A DNA stretch of 18,674 nt. It comes from Gymnopus androsaceus JB14. Taxonomy: Eukaryota > Basidiomycota > Agaricomycetes > Agaricales > Omphalotaceae. Positions within the stretch are counted from its first letter, which is position 1, and the number at the start of each line of letters is the position of its first letter. The stretch spans positions 1,121 to 19,794 of the forward strand of contig ML770103.1 of NCBI GenBank assembly GCA_009733575.1, in the 5' to 3' direction. Made by a program: the position numbers and the translations under genes. A model generated the notes under the pieces. The model did no database searches, had not been told where the DNA came from, and saw only the letters and a list, made by a program, of their open reading frames with translations. This document shows positions 1-9,101 of this stretch, in pieces.

Positions 1-1243
1 CTCAGTTTTATTGAAAGAGAGAAAAGGATGTATATCTTGCATTGCGCGCATGACAGCCTTGGTCATAAAGGTGTCTACGCAAACATTGGACTTTATTGAA
101 AAACGATTTTGGTGGCCAGACCTAGAGAAAGATGTAAATTGGTATGTCAGCTCCTGCATTGCATGTCAGAATTGGCAATTGAGGATGATTCGAATCCCAC
201 TGTCAGTACATACACTCCATCGCTATTTCAGAAGGTGCACGTCGATGTGATGCTGATGTCGCCGAAAAGTAATGGTTGCAGGTAATATTGTGCATGGCCA
301 TGACTCTACTTTCATCTTGGTCAGAAGGGAGAGCTATGCACCAGGATAATGCTAAAAACCCTGGGCGAATGGTTTTTTCGAGGACCGTCATCTGTAGATG
401 GGGATGTCCAGAGGAAGTCGTTACAGATAATGCACTGCAGATGAAGAAAATGCTAAAGTGGCTGGAAAGCAAGTATGGAATCAGAGGCATTAGAATCTCT
501 CCGTATAACTCTCAAGGGAATGGTAAGATTGAGAGGGCGCACTTTGACATACGTCAAGCATTGGTGAAAGCCGACGGTGGCGACGTTGGAAAGTGGTGTT
601 CTTTCTCAAACACATACTTTGGCAGACCGTATAACGGCCAGGCGTGGTTTGGTTGTTCGCCATACTTCATTGTCACTGGTGCTGAACCTATGTTGCCGTT
701 TGATATTGTCGAAGTCGACCTATTTGGTTAATCCGCCAAACAGGGTTTTTGACACGGGAAGAATTAATTGGTTTAGAGCTCAAGCGTTGTCGAAGCATAG
801 AAGCTTCATTGAGTGCATGAGGAGTAGAATCGATGAGAACAAGAAAGAGAACTGAAGGAGTATGAGAGGAAATATAGACATACATTAAAGATTTGGGACT
901 TTAAAGCCTGAAACGTTGGTACAAGTGCGACATACTCTCAATTGAGAAGACTTGGATAGAAAGATGTATCCGAGGTATTTGGGCCACTAGTAGTCATACG
1001 ACGAACCAAGAGGTGGTTCATATATAGTAGCGGAGATGGATGGGACTGTACTCAAAGGTAAAGTTGGTGCTTTCAGAGTACTGGGCCGCATGTACCGAGG
1101 TATGAGCCAATTGTACACCAGAGGAGATTGAGGATCGAATTGATATGAATATGGATCAGCTAGAGGATATGGCTGACAGGGAAGAGAAAGATGAGGATGT
1201 TTATAAGGGTGAAGATTTGTGTTTTGATGCAATTCCAACTTAA
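1..1243 (+). pseudogene. Ty3/gypsy pol remnant: integrase and C-terminal tail, frameshifted
   Basis: This is the 3' end of a gypsy-type polyprotein; integrase would insert the cDNA into the host genome. Near 40-90 a His-x3-His zinc-binding motif is readable (HCAHDSLGHKG), then in another frame WWPDLEKDV and the C-x2-C pair SSCIACQ. The core follows: VHVDVM near 240, GCPEEVVTDN near 400-435, and PYNSQGNGKIERAH about 35 residues later, matching the D,D-35-E layout. From 577 the reading moves to another frame with IDENKKE, then PRYLGPLVVIRR-like sequence near 965-1000, and finally an acidic tail (EIEDRIDMN...CFDAIPT) ending at a TAA at 1241-1243. At least three frame changes and several stops make it non-functional. 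The 5' part (gag, protease, RT) lies outside the window. The family call is firm; the precise ends of each segment are approximate. Confidence 0.88.
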
Positions 1244-1440
1244 GGTTAGCACCTGATGACGAATCCTCTGGAATATGCTGTTAGAAACGAATTGGACAAG
1301 GAGGATGTTGAGATTCAAGAGGATGAGGAAGACAGGGACTCATCGAGGATCGACAAAGTCTGGTAGAAGAGCAGGGTGTTCGCACTAGGGCAAATGAGGA
1401 AGAAGTCATAGTCAAAGCTTAGTTTGGCGGTTTCGTCTCA

Positions 1441-1456
1441 TTAGTTTGGGGGACAC
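1441..1456 (+). other. Polypurine tract at the gypsy 3' end, followed by LTR trace
   Basis: The string TTAGTTTGGGGGA lies about 200 bp after the end of pol, where the plus-strand primer (PPT) of a gypsy element belongs. The same string occurs at 6471-6482, and the preceding bases also agree (GGTTnnGnCTnnTTAG). Downstream, CCTATTaTGAA...GCTT resembles the start of the LTR candidate at 6485 for about 40 bp and then stops, so the LTR here looks truncated near 1500. The primer role is inferred from position and from the duplicate. Confidence 0.55.
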
Positions 1457-1496
1457 TCTCCTATTATGAACGAGCTTCGATTTCTTTAAACTAAAA

Positions 1497-2562
1497 CTAC
1501 CCTACAACTTGAGTCTCGACGAGATGCAAGGTATACAACATGAAATCAGAAAGAAGCAATGTATCTAACCAGGAACAGGTGTTGAAACCAGGCCAGAAAA
1601 AGTGGATGCATGTCTCCCTCGGGGCCTTCTGGTACGACACTAGGTGCAGTAAGCAGTGATCGGGATTGTGCCCACCACATGACTGTAAAAGTTTGAACAG
1701 GAACTTCGCGGCGAGTAGGGCAGGATGTATAAGCCGTGAGCTTCTGAAGTCCCGGATAGTCCCAGCTGAAGAACTAGCAGCAGCTGCCAATTCGGCTGCG
1801 GCTTGGTTCTCGGTGTTCAAAACGATGAACCTCTCGGTAATCGGCATGAAGTGCAGTTCCTCGTCGGTTGCCAGGAAGTTCGGATGTCGTCGGCATGCTT
1901 AGCGGCCAAGAGCTGCCTAAGGCACGCTTGGCAAATGTGATGGCTTGTTATGCACGATTCGCCATGGAGAACGGGCCTTCGAAAGCGTGGTCGGTTAACT
2001 CGATAGTGTGGTAGTTTGACTGGCAAGTATTGCACTAGGTGTCTTCACCCAAAGTGGCCACAGACGGGACGTCAATGGCCTGAAGGAAGTTGTTGAACAC
2101 GGGTGCGAAGCTTGAGCCTTTGTCGTCTGTAATTAACACAAAGGAAGTTTCATTTCAGCTACAACATTTAAGAACGGTATTAAGTCGTGCTTTTAGGAAA
2201 AACGGTGCTAGGGGTACTAGTAACGATTAAGAGACACTTGTTCGAAAACCAGAAGGTGTAAATCGATTCTGTAATGGATCAGGAGATTGCTCACATTCGC
2301 TGGGGGACTCCCGAGGTTTCGTTGTCAGAATATTCGACCCTTGGTTCCGCTTGCTCTGGGTATTGAACATGTCGGTACGGTCGGACTCCTGTTATCCAAA
2401 ATTCGAGCATGAAAGAGTCCAATTTGAAAAGAGATTTGGTAAGCGTACAAAGATGGAAAGTGGGCATTTTTTTTGGAAACGACGAAGGTGACGTTTCTGG
2501 AGACTTGGTCGTTTTGCAAAGGATGCCCATTTAACGTCGTAGCCTTGGTTGTCGATTTCCAT
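1497..2562 (-). pseudogene. Decayed gene with RING-type zinc-finger pattern
   Basis: On the minus strand a start codon at 2562 opens MEIDNQGYDVKWASFAKRP, about 18 bp below a TATA-like TATATAA (2580-2586). The frame is lost after some 55 codons and other frames take over. An AG acceptor-like site (attacag) lies near 2130. Between about 2035 and 1850 the text shows CNTC in one frame, then in another frame C-x3-H-x2-C-x2-C (CITSHHICQAC) and NCTSC. In order this is the spacing of a C3HC4 RING finger, typical of E3 ubiquitin ligases. At least one frameshift separates the first Cys pair from the rest. An alanine-rich stretch (AAAELAAAASSSAG) follows in yet another frame. Function is inferred only from Cys/His spacing. 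It lies on the same strand as the ten-exon gene and 428 bp downstream of its stop codon. Confidence 0.42.
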
Positions 2563-2989
2563 CCTAGAATTTGCCTAAGTTATATAGGGGTAATGGAAAA
2601 TAAAACGGACCTCTCACCCTTGACGCGGGCGCCTTGAAGAGGCTGGCCTTTAATGGTCATCGATTCAGCGGCAGTTGAAGGGCTGAAGCCTACTTTCGGC
2701 TTCTGGTCAACGGTTGCGTTGATAAGCCAGGAAGAGTGGGTAAACCAGGGATAAATTACTTTGTGTGGTGTGGTCGCTAGTGGTGGTCACGCTTGCGAAT
2801 CTGTATGCCTGTCCGCTGATCAAGGCTGAATGAATGCTGATCTCGGGGAACGTACGGGGAACTCGAGGAGCGGTGCACTGGAGAGAGGTGGAAAGAACAG
2901 TGGGGACACGATTCACGACAAACACTGTGCTCAGCCTGTTAAAGGAGATGAAGTAAGTATAGTACGAAGAACGGTATTAAAATCAAGTT
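2563..2989. other. Intergenic stretch between the two minus-strand genes
   Basis: This holds the presumed 3' flank of the ten-exon gene and the promoter of the RING pseudogene (minus-strand TATATAA at 2580-2586). A 72-codon minus-strand open frame (2925-2707) shows no family signature and is probably chance. Nothing else supportable was seen. Confidence 0.35.
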
Positions 2990-5900
2990 TTACGCCACCT
3001 TGGTGGCGTGCAACTTGTCAAGGAAGCGGTCCGATAGCGCACTTCCTGTTAGGGAAGTGCTGAGAGATTCCAACTCTCGAATTTGAAGATGTAGGGTTCG
3101 AGAGCGCATGAAGGTACTGGGCAATCTCGGTAATATTTGGAATATAGACAAGGGAATTGTCCACCGCCTTGTGAACAGAGATTGAATAGCCTGGATAGAG
3201 TGGTCAATGGGAGTTAATTTCGGGATCGTAGTAAGGGGAACTTACAGAAGGTCGTGAGTCCAGGCAGCGGTCTTGAAAATCGTCGCCACGAGCCTCGAGA
3301 GTGGACTCAGGAACTTCGGCAGTAGGAATTGTGGAAGGAAGACGGAAACGTCCCTCGTAGTATACGAGATCGATAGAATGTTTCTTCAACCACTCAGAGA
3401 CCTTCGACCGATCTTCAATGACGGAATCAAAGTTCAGAGAAGAGTCCCAACCAAAAACAGTGGCGTAGAAAGAGACAGAGTTGAAATTGAGCTCGAGCGG
3501 CTCATCCTGCTCCCCGCGACCACGAACGAGGTACTGAAAGAACAGATTGGGATCCATGTTGGCATTACGGAAGGAAACGAAGTCATCAACGACGCGCTGA
3601 CGGGCTTGTTCGGCGAGTTTGACTGCACGGCACAAATTGTCATGGGCGGCATTGAGATGCTCGCGAGAGCGACTGAGAGTGTCCAAGAGAGTTTGACAAC
3701 CTGATATAATGAATGTGAATGAGAAAAGAAAGGCAGTCAAAGGAAGAAAAAGAGTAATCTGCGTACCGAGGGGACCACGATTAGCAGCAGCGTAAGTTGC
3801 GTCAAGCAGGCGATGATAGTCAGAGAGTTCGGAGTTATGAGAACAAGTACGAGCCCCGTTTTGGCAAGGGCCACACTTGCCTCCGAAATGACCTTTGTCA
3901 TTGAGACAAGGGGTACACTCGTTGCCTTTGCCAATAGCTACGCACGCAAGGCAAGCACCATAGATTTTGTTGGTATACTGCGAATGGTCGGTTAATAAAA
4001 GATAGGCATGAGACCAAAAATAAGACTGACATTGGGAAGGCTATGAGTAAAACACTGTAGATCCTCGATGTTATAATGAACACCACTGGCCTTAACAAAT
4101 GGACCGAGATTCTCCAAATCGGGAGCGATCTCCCAGTCAGGAAGGCGAAAGAGGCGGTGAATACGCTAGAAAGATAAAAGATTAGTAAACAGTAATAAAT
4201 ATAAAAACAAATAAAACACATACGGAAGCCTTACTAGGCTCATCTGCAGGCAGATATAAGCCAGAAGGTTGTCCCAATGAAAATTCCGGATTGATAAGGG
4301 TCAAAAGTTCTTCAGGCTTGGCATTCGGAAGTCCCTTAGCAAATTCAGCGACGCGGCTCTGAGGATCGATGACTGGGATCTTCTTCGTGTTCTTCACGGA
4401 GAGTTTGCCAGGAAGCATTTTAGAAGGAGGCTCTGTAACTTCCACTTCGTTGGAAGCAGAAGAAGGAGCTGGCTTCCTACGAGTAATACGACCTAAAAAA
4501 AATTAAATAAATAAAATAAAATAAAATAAAATAAAATAAAATAAATAAAGGAATTTGAGTGAGAATTAGATATGATAGAAATAAGTAAGAATATATCTGA
4601 GTCTTACCAGGCTGAATAGATTCGGCAATAGAAACACTCGCGGATGACTGAGAGGAAGCGATGGACGCTGACTTGTCCTTGGCCTTCGTTTTAGGTGTGG
4701 CCTTGCCCTTAGCCGGAACATTCTAAGTTAGAAAAAAGGACATAAGTTAACAATGAGAATTAATAATGACAGACGAGATGAAAAACTTACCTTGGGAATC
4801 TGAGAAGTTTTCTCCTCTCTGGCAGCCTTCGAGTCAGCTCGAGTACGCTAAAAGGGAGAAAAAGTTAGTTATGAAGAAAGAAACTAGAACAAAAACGGAG
4901 TACGAACCTTCTTTTTGGGAAGATCGGGCTCGACTGTCTGGTCCTTGTTGGAGGGAGCGGCCTTGCGCTTTTTGGGAATAGTCGGAACCACAGGAGAAGT
5001 TTCCTTAGTCTTTGGAAGGGCAGGCTTTGTGGGAGAAAGAGGAGTCTGACCGGACTTAGCAGTGGAAGAAGCCCCAGCCTTAGGTTTGGGCCTCGTAGAG
5101 ATGACCTTGACGGAGGACTTGACTTTGGAGGAAGATTCGGCAGTCGCGGGAGGTGTAAAATCGTCGAGAGTTTTGTTATGGGCATAAAGCAGGAGTATTT
5201 CGCCTTCGCGAGTATCGGGGTTGAAGGGGATTGGGACATCCATCTCGTAACATTTAATCCTTCGATCACCAGCATATTTCTGTAATAGGAACTTCGGAAT
5301 CAGGAAAAGGATAATATAGAGATTAGAATTGACCACGTACCAAAATGGCGGTAATTTCATCCAAAGGCAGGAGCCAGTCCTTGGTCAACATCTGAAGGAC
5401 GTGGCCGGGAATCCCACCCTTGTCCGCGACTCTATAGACTTCGCTCTGAAAGGAGCCGACAAACATGGTGGCGAACTCGGGACAATTGGAAGAGCCGTGC
5501 CAGCACTCTCAGTAATGAACCTATAAGAAAGGGGAATAATTAACAAATGAATACAAATGACTTTATGAAGCGTTGAACGCCTCGTAAAGATGTAATAGTA
5601 AGAGAAACTCACCAAAGATGACTTGATACGAGCAAGGCATTGACGGAATAAGGTGCGCGACTTGTCATCGTCAAGTTTGATGATGGGCAACTCTGTGTAA
5701 GGACAGAAATAACGAATCATCGTCTCTTGGACGTAGGAAATGGCAAGATAGAGCTGACGACCCTCCGCATGAGACGGTGGCTGAGTGACGACGGGATACG
5801 GCCGAGATAGAAGCACTGGATAGAAAGTAGTAGGTGGCGGACCGTCATTTCGGGCGAACGGAAACAGTTGGTATTTTGGGATGGGGTCGTCCTCGTCGGG

Positions 5901-6059
5901 AACGTAATACTCGTCCTTTTCGAAGGCGGTAATAAGAGTCGCGACATGAGTTGGAAAGGTACCCAGCAGAATGATTGACTCGGTCACAGAGCATGGTAGG
6001 AATAGTGTACCAGAGGATTTTTCGGAATAGAAATCGTCGTTGAGAAGTGGCGAGTGCAT
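2990..6059 (-). CDS. Ten-exon gene of unknown function with Cys-rich CxxC cluster (~808 aa)
   Basis: I do not recognise this family. Exons (minus strand): 6059-5613, 5520-5341, 5279-4908, 4847-4791, 4722-4608, 4492-4224, 4165-4031, 3977-3767, 3700-3246, 3190-2990. All nine introns are GT-AG (53-115 nt) and every phase joins in frame to a TAA at 2990-2992. Residue 1 is the ATG at 6059, about 50 bp below a TATA-like site. Residues ~230-400 are Pro/Ser/Thr/Lys-rich, with basic clusters PKKRK (~307) and PKKK that look like a nuclear signal. Residues 529-567 hold C-x2-C-x8-C-x2-C-x10-C-x2-C-x6-C-x-H, probably zinc-binding and loosely like fungal Zn2Cys6 domains. Helical stretches follow (~595-640 and the last 35 residues). 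One oddity: with the obvious acceptor at 5521, codon 4 of exon 2 is TGA (VHY*ECWHG). An AG 15 nt further in avoids the stop and gives 808 aa. It is therefore either intact with that acceptor or broken by one stop. Confidence 0.72.
4503..4549. repeat. (AAAAT)n microsatellite inside an intron
   Basis: About seven tandem AAAAT units with AAT variants lie in intron 5 (4607-4493) of the minus-strand gene. There they read as a T-rich tract just before the AG acceptor. They explain why this intron (115 nt) is about twice as long as most of its neighbours. Confidence 0.85.
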
Positions 6060-6108
6060 TGTGGCGTGAAGAAAGAAGATACTTGGGGAAATTTTATTGA
6101 ATCAACGA

Positions 6109-6117
6109 ACTTATAAG
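6109..6117 (-). promoter_or_regulatory. TATA-like element upstream of the ten-exon gene
   Basis: The minus strand reads ACTTATAAG about 50 bp before the ATG at 6059. The intervening leader is pyrimidine-rich with an A-rich context before the ATG (cgccacaATG). The position suits a core promoter with a short 5' UTR. Confidence 0.4.
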
Positions 6118-6119
6118 TC

Positions 6120-6473
6120 ACGGTACGGCGGAAAATCTGCCGAATTTTCTGGAAGTGTGATTGTGAAAGAGGTAATCGAAGAGGAATTTGTGTTCCCTAT
6201 TTCGATTGTATTGACATAGCCTTAACGTGGCGCAGAGTATTTCCTTAGAAATTTTAAGCGCTGGAATTGTCAAATGTAATTTTAAAAATGGAAAATTGGA
6301 TTTGATTGAGGACTAGGTACCAACAGATAATATGTCGTCGAGATCACATCTCGGTGGCGATTTTTTTTGAAAATGGATACTACAGGAGTATGTATCATCT
6401 TCGGGAAAAGGGTGATGTTGACTCTAACGAGCGTAAAGTTATTGAACAACCGGGGGGCGGTTGGGACTTTTAG
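6120..6473. other. Non-coding stretch upstream of the second polypurine tract
   Basis: No open frame or protein motif is visible. The last ~25 bp (GGTTnnGnCT then TTAG) match the bases before the first polypurine tract near 1425-1445, so at least the right edge is gypsy 3' sequence. The remainder probably combines gene promoter and decayed element. Confidence 0.35.
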
Positions 6474-6484
6474 TTTGGGGGAGA
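6474..6484 (+). other. Second gypsy polypurine tract
   Basis: TTTGGGGGAGA is preceded by TTTTAG and followed directly by TGATACGCC, a plausible LTR 5' end (TG). It repeats the motif at 1445-1453. No pol sequence of this copy precedes it; the minus-strand gene lies there instead. Confidence 0.5.
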
Positions 6485-6871
6485 TGATACGCCTATTTTT
6501 TGAATAGGCTTATAAAGCCTATAAAACGAGAATTACAATATTATATGGAATAGAATACAGATTAGTATACCAAACTAGTGTTTGGTTGGAATGTACTAGT
6601 AAGACAAAGGGATACCAAAATCAAGTTTGGCTATTGGACTAGAATCGAGATTGGAATTCATAAGAGTAGGATCGAGTAAATGAAACAAGAACTCAAAACC
6701 ACGTTAGACGAAAAGTATCAAACAGGCACGACCACTATTTAGGGTCCGAAAGGGAAGCATGAGGAGTTGGCCATGGCCAATAACAGAACCATAACTAATG
6801 ATAAGAGAATGTAGTCCGACTATGAGGTACTGACCTAGAACATATGCATACCGTTCGGAAGCTAGGATATA

Positions 6872-7534
6872 CAGTTGAATACCTCATATGGAATATCCCA
6901 GGGGCAGGCATTTTTGCATTCCATATGATGGATATTCCACACTGCATATGGCGGTCAAAGTGAGTTTTTTTTGCAATAAGAAATGTACGGTTGTATTTTC
7001 AAGTAATTACATGCTAAACTACTTACTTCTGAATAAAGAATTGATCAATTCTGACTTGCTTCCTTCCTGCCTCTTGTTCCTGCCTGATTTCACCACAAAA
7101 TTTATAGAGCACTTTGCCTAGATCCAACGAACACTCCAAATCACCATGGTTTACACAAATGAGCTCAAGAAGCTTCGCCGCTTCAAGAGCTTTCCCAAAA
7201 TCAAGGTTGAACTCCGGCCATGCTTCTTCCTCTTCCTCATCATCATCACTCTTGCCATTCTTCTTCTTCTGTACATATTGAGCAATCTCTAATCCTATTG
7301 TTTGTCTGAAGTGAAAATGCTAAAAACTATAATTGTGGAGCAATAGAGACCCTTTTTTGGCACTTTTGATGCCTTTTTGGTGTCAGTCATATGGAATATT
7401 GACCTGATACTCACATTCCATATTCCGGACCAAAATCAGTGGTATATTCCCGCCTCCCACTCTGGGGAAGCCATATTCCTATTCCATACCACGGATATTC
7501 CACATGAGCATATTCCATGTGAGGTATTCAACTG
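6872..7534 (-). mobile_element. Pogo/Tc1-like DNA transposon, internally deleted (663 bp)
   Basis: The ends are inverted repeats: CAGTTGAATACCTCA(T/C)ATGGAATAT at 6872-6896 and its complement ending at 7534, 24 of 25 bases matching. Both sides abut the dinucleotide TA (6870-6871 and 7535-7536), the target duplication of the Tc1/mariner/pogo superfamily, whose ends often start CAG. Subterminal sequence on both sides repeats the ATGGAATAT / GGATATTCC motif, possible transposase binding sites. On the minus strand the interior keeps a transposase C-terminus, so this derives from a larger autonomous element by internal deletion. It sits inside the putative gypsy LTR and is therefore younger than it. 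Confidence 0.75.
7023..7305 (-). pseudogene. C-terminal fragment of a pogo/Tigger-like transposase
   Basis: The minus strand reads about 94 codons without a start, from RQTIGLEIAQY to a TAA at 7025-7023. It begins just after a pyrimidine-rich run ending in CTTCAG, which looks like a 3' splice site, so this may be a last exon. Contents: a basic patch (QKKKNGK), an acidic run (DDDEEEEEAWPEF), a helical part (KALEAAKLLELICVNH) and a final REQ/KQVRIDQFF-type tail. Transposases of the DDE_1 (Tigger/jerky/pogo) group commonly end in a short K-Q-x-x-[IL]-D-x-F-F motif after a helical segment. The DNA-binding and DDE catalytic parts are missing, so it cannot transpose itself. The family call rests on that C-terminal pattern plus the TA-flanked ends. 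Confidence 0.5.
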
Positions 7535-8121
7535 TATGTGAATTAGCTCGTGAAGCGTTCTCGTAACAGGATGAAGAATAGCTAAGAAAAATGACGAGAC
7601 AAGAATTAATGATCGGGTAGTAATATTAGGAAGAACTCACATACGGAAGTAAAGTTGGCGGCTGTTCAGGATGAAACGGTTGTACTTAAAGGACCAATGT
7701 AAGTAACGATCGAGGAGACGAATATATATGGGTATATGCGCAGGATTATTATAAAATTGAATATTTACATGAATTATTGGATGAGAACTTTACTGTAACG
7801 AGTAATAATAATTGTTAATTGTACATTTAAGTAGGGATATTCGTTTAGCCACATTTAATTAGTTGCCATGGTATAAGTAGCGATCTAGTGGTTTGCGAAT
7901 ACAAGTTTGTTTCCCCCTCACCCAAGTGATAAAGGTTGTCAGCCGGCGGGCACCGGTCTGATCTGCGACATAGACTCCGAGTGTGAACGAAACTCAACTT
8001 CGAGCACATATCCTTTTGCCCGTTGCACCTTCGCTATACACTAGAAGTGTCAACGCAGAGTTTGGTCAAACTTTAAATTACCAACACACCCAAAAACCCA
8101 AGCTAGTGTTTGGTGACTATT

Positions 8122-8547
8122 GTTCGTGTGGTGATATAGCTCACGCCTCGACTGTAGTTGGTCAACTGTTCATGCATTCATATCGTTGAAGCCTCGACTG
8201 TTGAAGCTGGTTAGAATACCACACCCATCCATATCGTTGGTTGGTTTTTATCAAAATCGTCTTCGTATCGTCGTTGACGTCTGTCATATTGTTGACAGTT
8301 CATTCTCGTACCCATTTTTGATTATTATTACCAAGCATTGAATAGAGAACTTGGATCAAGTATCAAACTTAGTTTTGAGAACGTACTACATTGGACTACA
8401 GAGAGATACAAGTATTTGGCGGAACCTTTGACAACGCCTTCACCAGTACTCGCGTAACATTTGAGCACGATCATTCCTTACCATTTGTGTTGTTGGTTCA
8501 AACTTGTGTTTGAACTTTATATATCTACGGTTAGGACCTCGTTAGCG
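8122..8547 (+). repeat. Direct repeat copy 1 (~426 bp, LTR-like)
   Basis: It matches 16141-16567 along its whole length in the same orientation, from gttcGTGTGGTGATATAG to about ggttaggacctcgttagcg. The repeat starts with TGTGGTG, and an internal CTACATTGGACTACAGAG could be an LTR end followed by a primer-binding site, so it may be LTR plus leader of a retroelement. Near its right end is a perfect 8-bp stem with a 4-nt loop (GTTCAAAC/GTTTGAAC). This copy keeps most CpGs. Its right end abuts the truncated recombinase of the DIRS-like element. No stable reading frame is shared by the two copies. Confidence 0.85.
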
Positions 8548-8842
8548 TGGTCTCGGAGGATGGAAGAACATCCTCTTCTGACAGGCCTTGGTCTGCTGCC
8601 CAAACGAGGAACTCCGCTGTGTAATTCAGCTTTCTCTGTTTGGTCTTCTCTGTGGCAGCCGCATCCATGATGTCCTGAGTGTTCTGGTCTAACTTGTTGG
8701 CTGGGCTGTCTATCCTGGCCTCTGCAGGGTCGAGAAAGTAGACATGGTGAGGCTGAGCATTTTGGTGTGGATGTTCATCGACCTGAGGTATGAACCTGAT
8801 TCTGTATAGAGGCATGATAGGATGAGTGGTGTGTGTGTGCAT
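8540..8842 (-). pseudogene. Tyrosine recombinase, N-terminal fragment (DIRS-like)
   Basis: About 100 codons are open from a start at 8842 (an internal ATG at 8815 gives MPLYRIRF). The last 50 residues (NKLDQNTQDIMDAAATEKTK, then QRKLNYTAEFLVWAADQGLS and EEDVLPSSETTLT) fit the helical core-binding domain found at the start of fungal DIRS/Crypton-type tyrosine recombinases, where a W/Y-rich helix is followed by [IL]-x-E-E-x-x-x-P-x-S. The catalytic domain (R, HxxR, Y) would lie further left but is replaced by the 426-bp repeat, so the enzyme is dead here. It would have integrated the circular cDNA. The call relies on order within the element and this short pattern. Confidence 0.5.
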
Positions 8843-8882
8843 TGGAATGGGCTGGTAGGCTGTTCATGGTGTTTGGAAGAAG

Positions 8883-8932
8883 GAAAGAGTCATGCTTGTG
8901 ACTATTTCTTGCTCGCGCATCATGACTCTTTC
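8883..8932. repeat. 12-bp perfect inverted repeat between RNase H and recombinase ORFs
   Basis: GAAAGAGTCATG (8883-8894) and CATGACTCTTTC (8921-8932) pair perfectly around a 26-nt loop. It lies in the gap between the RNase H and recombinase reading frames of the DIRS-like element. RNA structure for ORF separation or a small inserted palindrome are both possible. Confidence 0.6.
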
Positions 8933-9101
8933 TTGTGCAAGTGTTGTTTATTTCGGTGGTTTCCGAGTTATGGTATTCATATAATACCTATGGGTTGTAG
9001 TTTACGCAATGTAGTGTAAGTGGTATGTAGATTATGTATTGCTTGCAGGTGGGTATTGTCTGTGAATAATGTAACAAATTATACCGAAGAGATTAATCGG
9101 A

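Larger units (their letters stand above)
6485..8009 (+). repeat. Putative gypsy LTR interrupted by a pogo-like insertion
   Basis: The block starts with TGATACGCC right after a polypurine tract, which resembles the TGTCATGCCC start of the LTR at 17777. Near the start is an alternating palindrome (GCCTAT 6491-6496, ATAGGC 6504-6509, GCCTAT 6517-6522). A TATA-like GTATAAGTA lies near 7870, fitting a U3/R boundary, and a CA end could lie near 8007. Removing the 663-bp insertion at 6872-7534 leaves about 860 bp. No second LTR copy is in the window, so the 3' end is a guess and the whole call is tentative. Confidence 0.3.

Noticed and set aside
2707..2925. 72-codon minus-strand open frame
   Set aside because: No recognisable motif, no start context and no splice link to the neighbouring genes.
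3273..3704. 143-codon plus-strand open frame
   Set aside because: It lies opposite exon 9 of the ten-exon gene, whose splice phases and composition are convincing; no motif is seen in the antisense reading.
6402..6483. G-quadruplex candidate (G-runs before the second polypurine tract)
   Set aside because: Only three well-spaced long runs are close together; the last is explained by the polypurine tract.
8500..8520. SINE-type pol III B box (GGTTCAAAC) in the direct repeats
   Set aside because: It lies at the wrong end, no matching A box or poly(A) tail is visible, and it is part of a simple hairpin.
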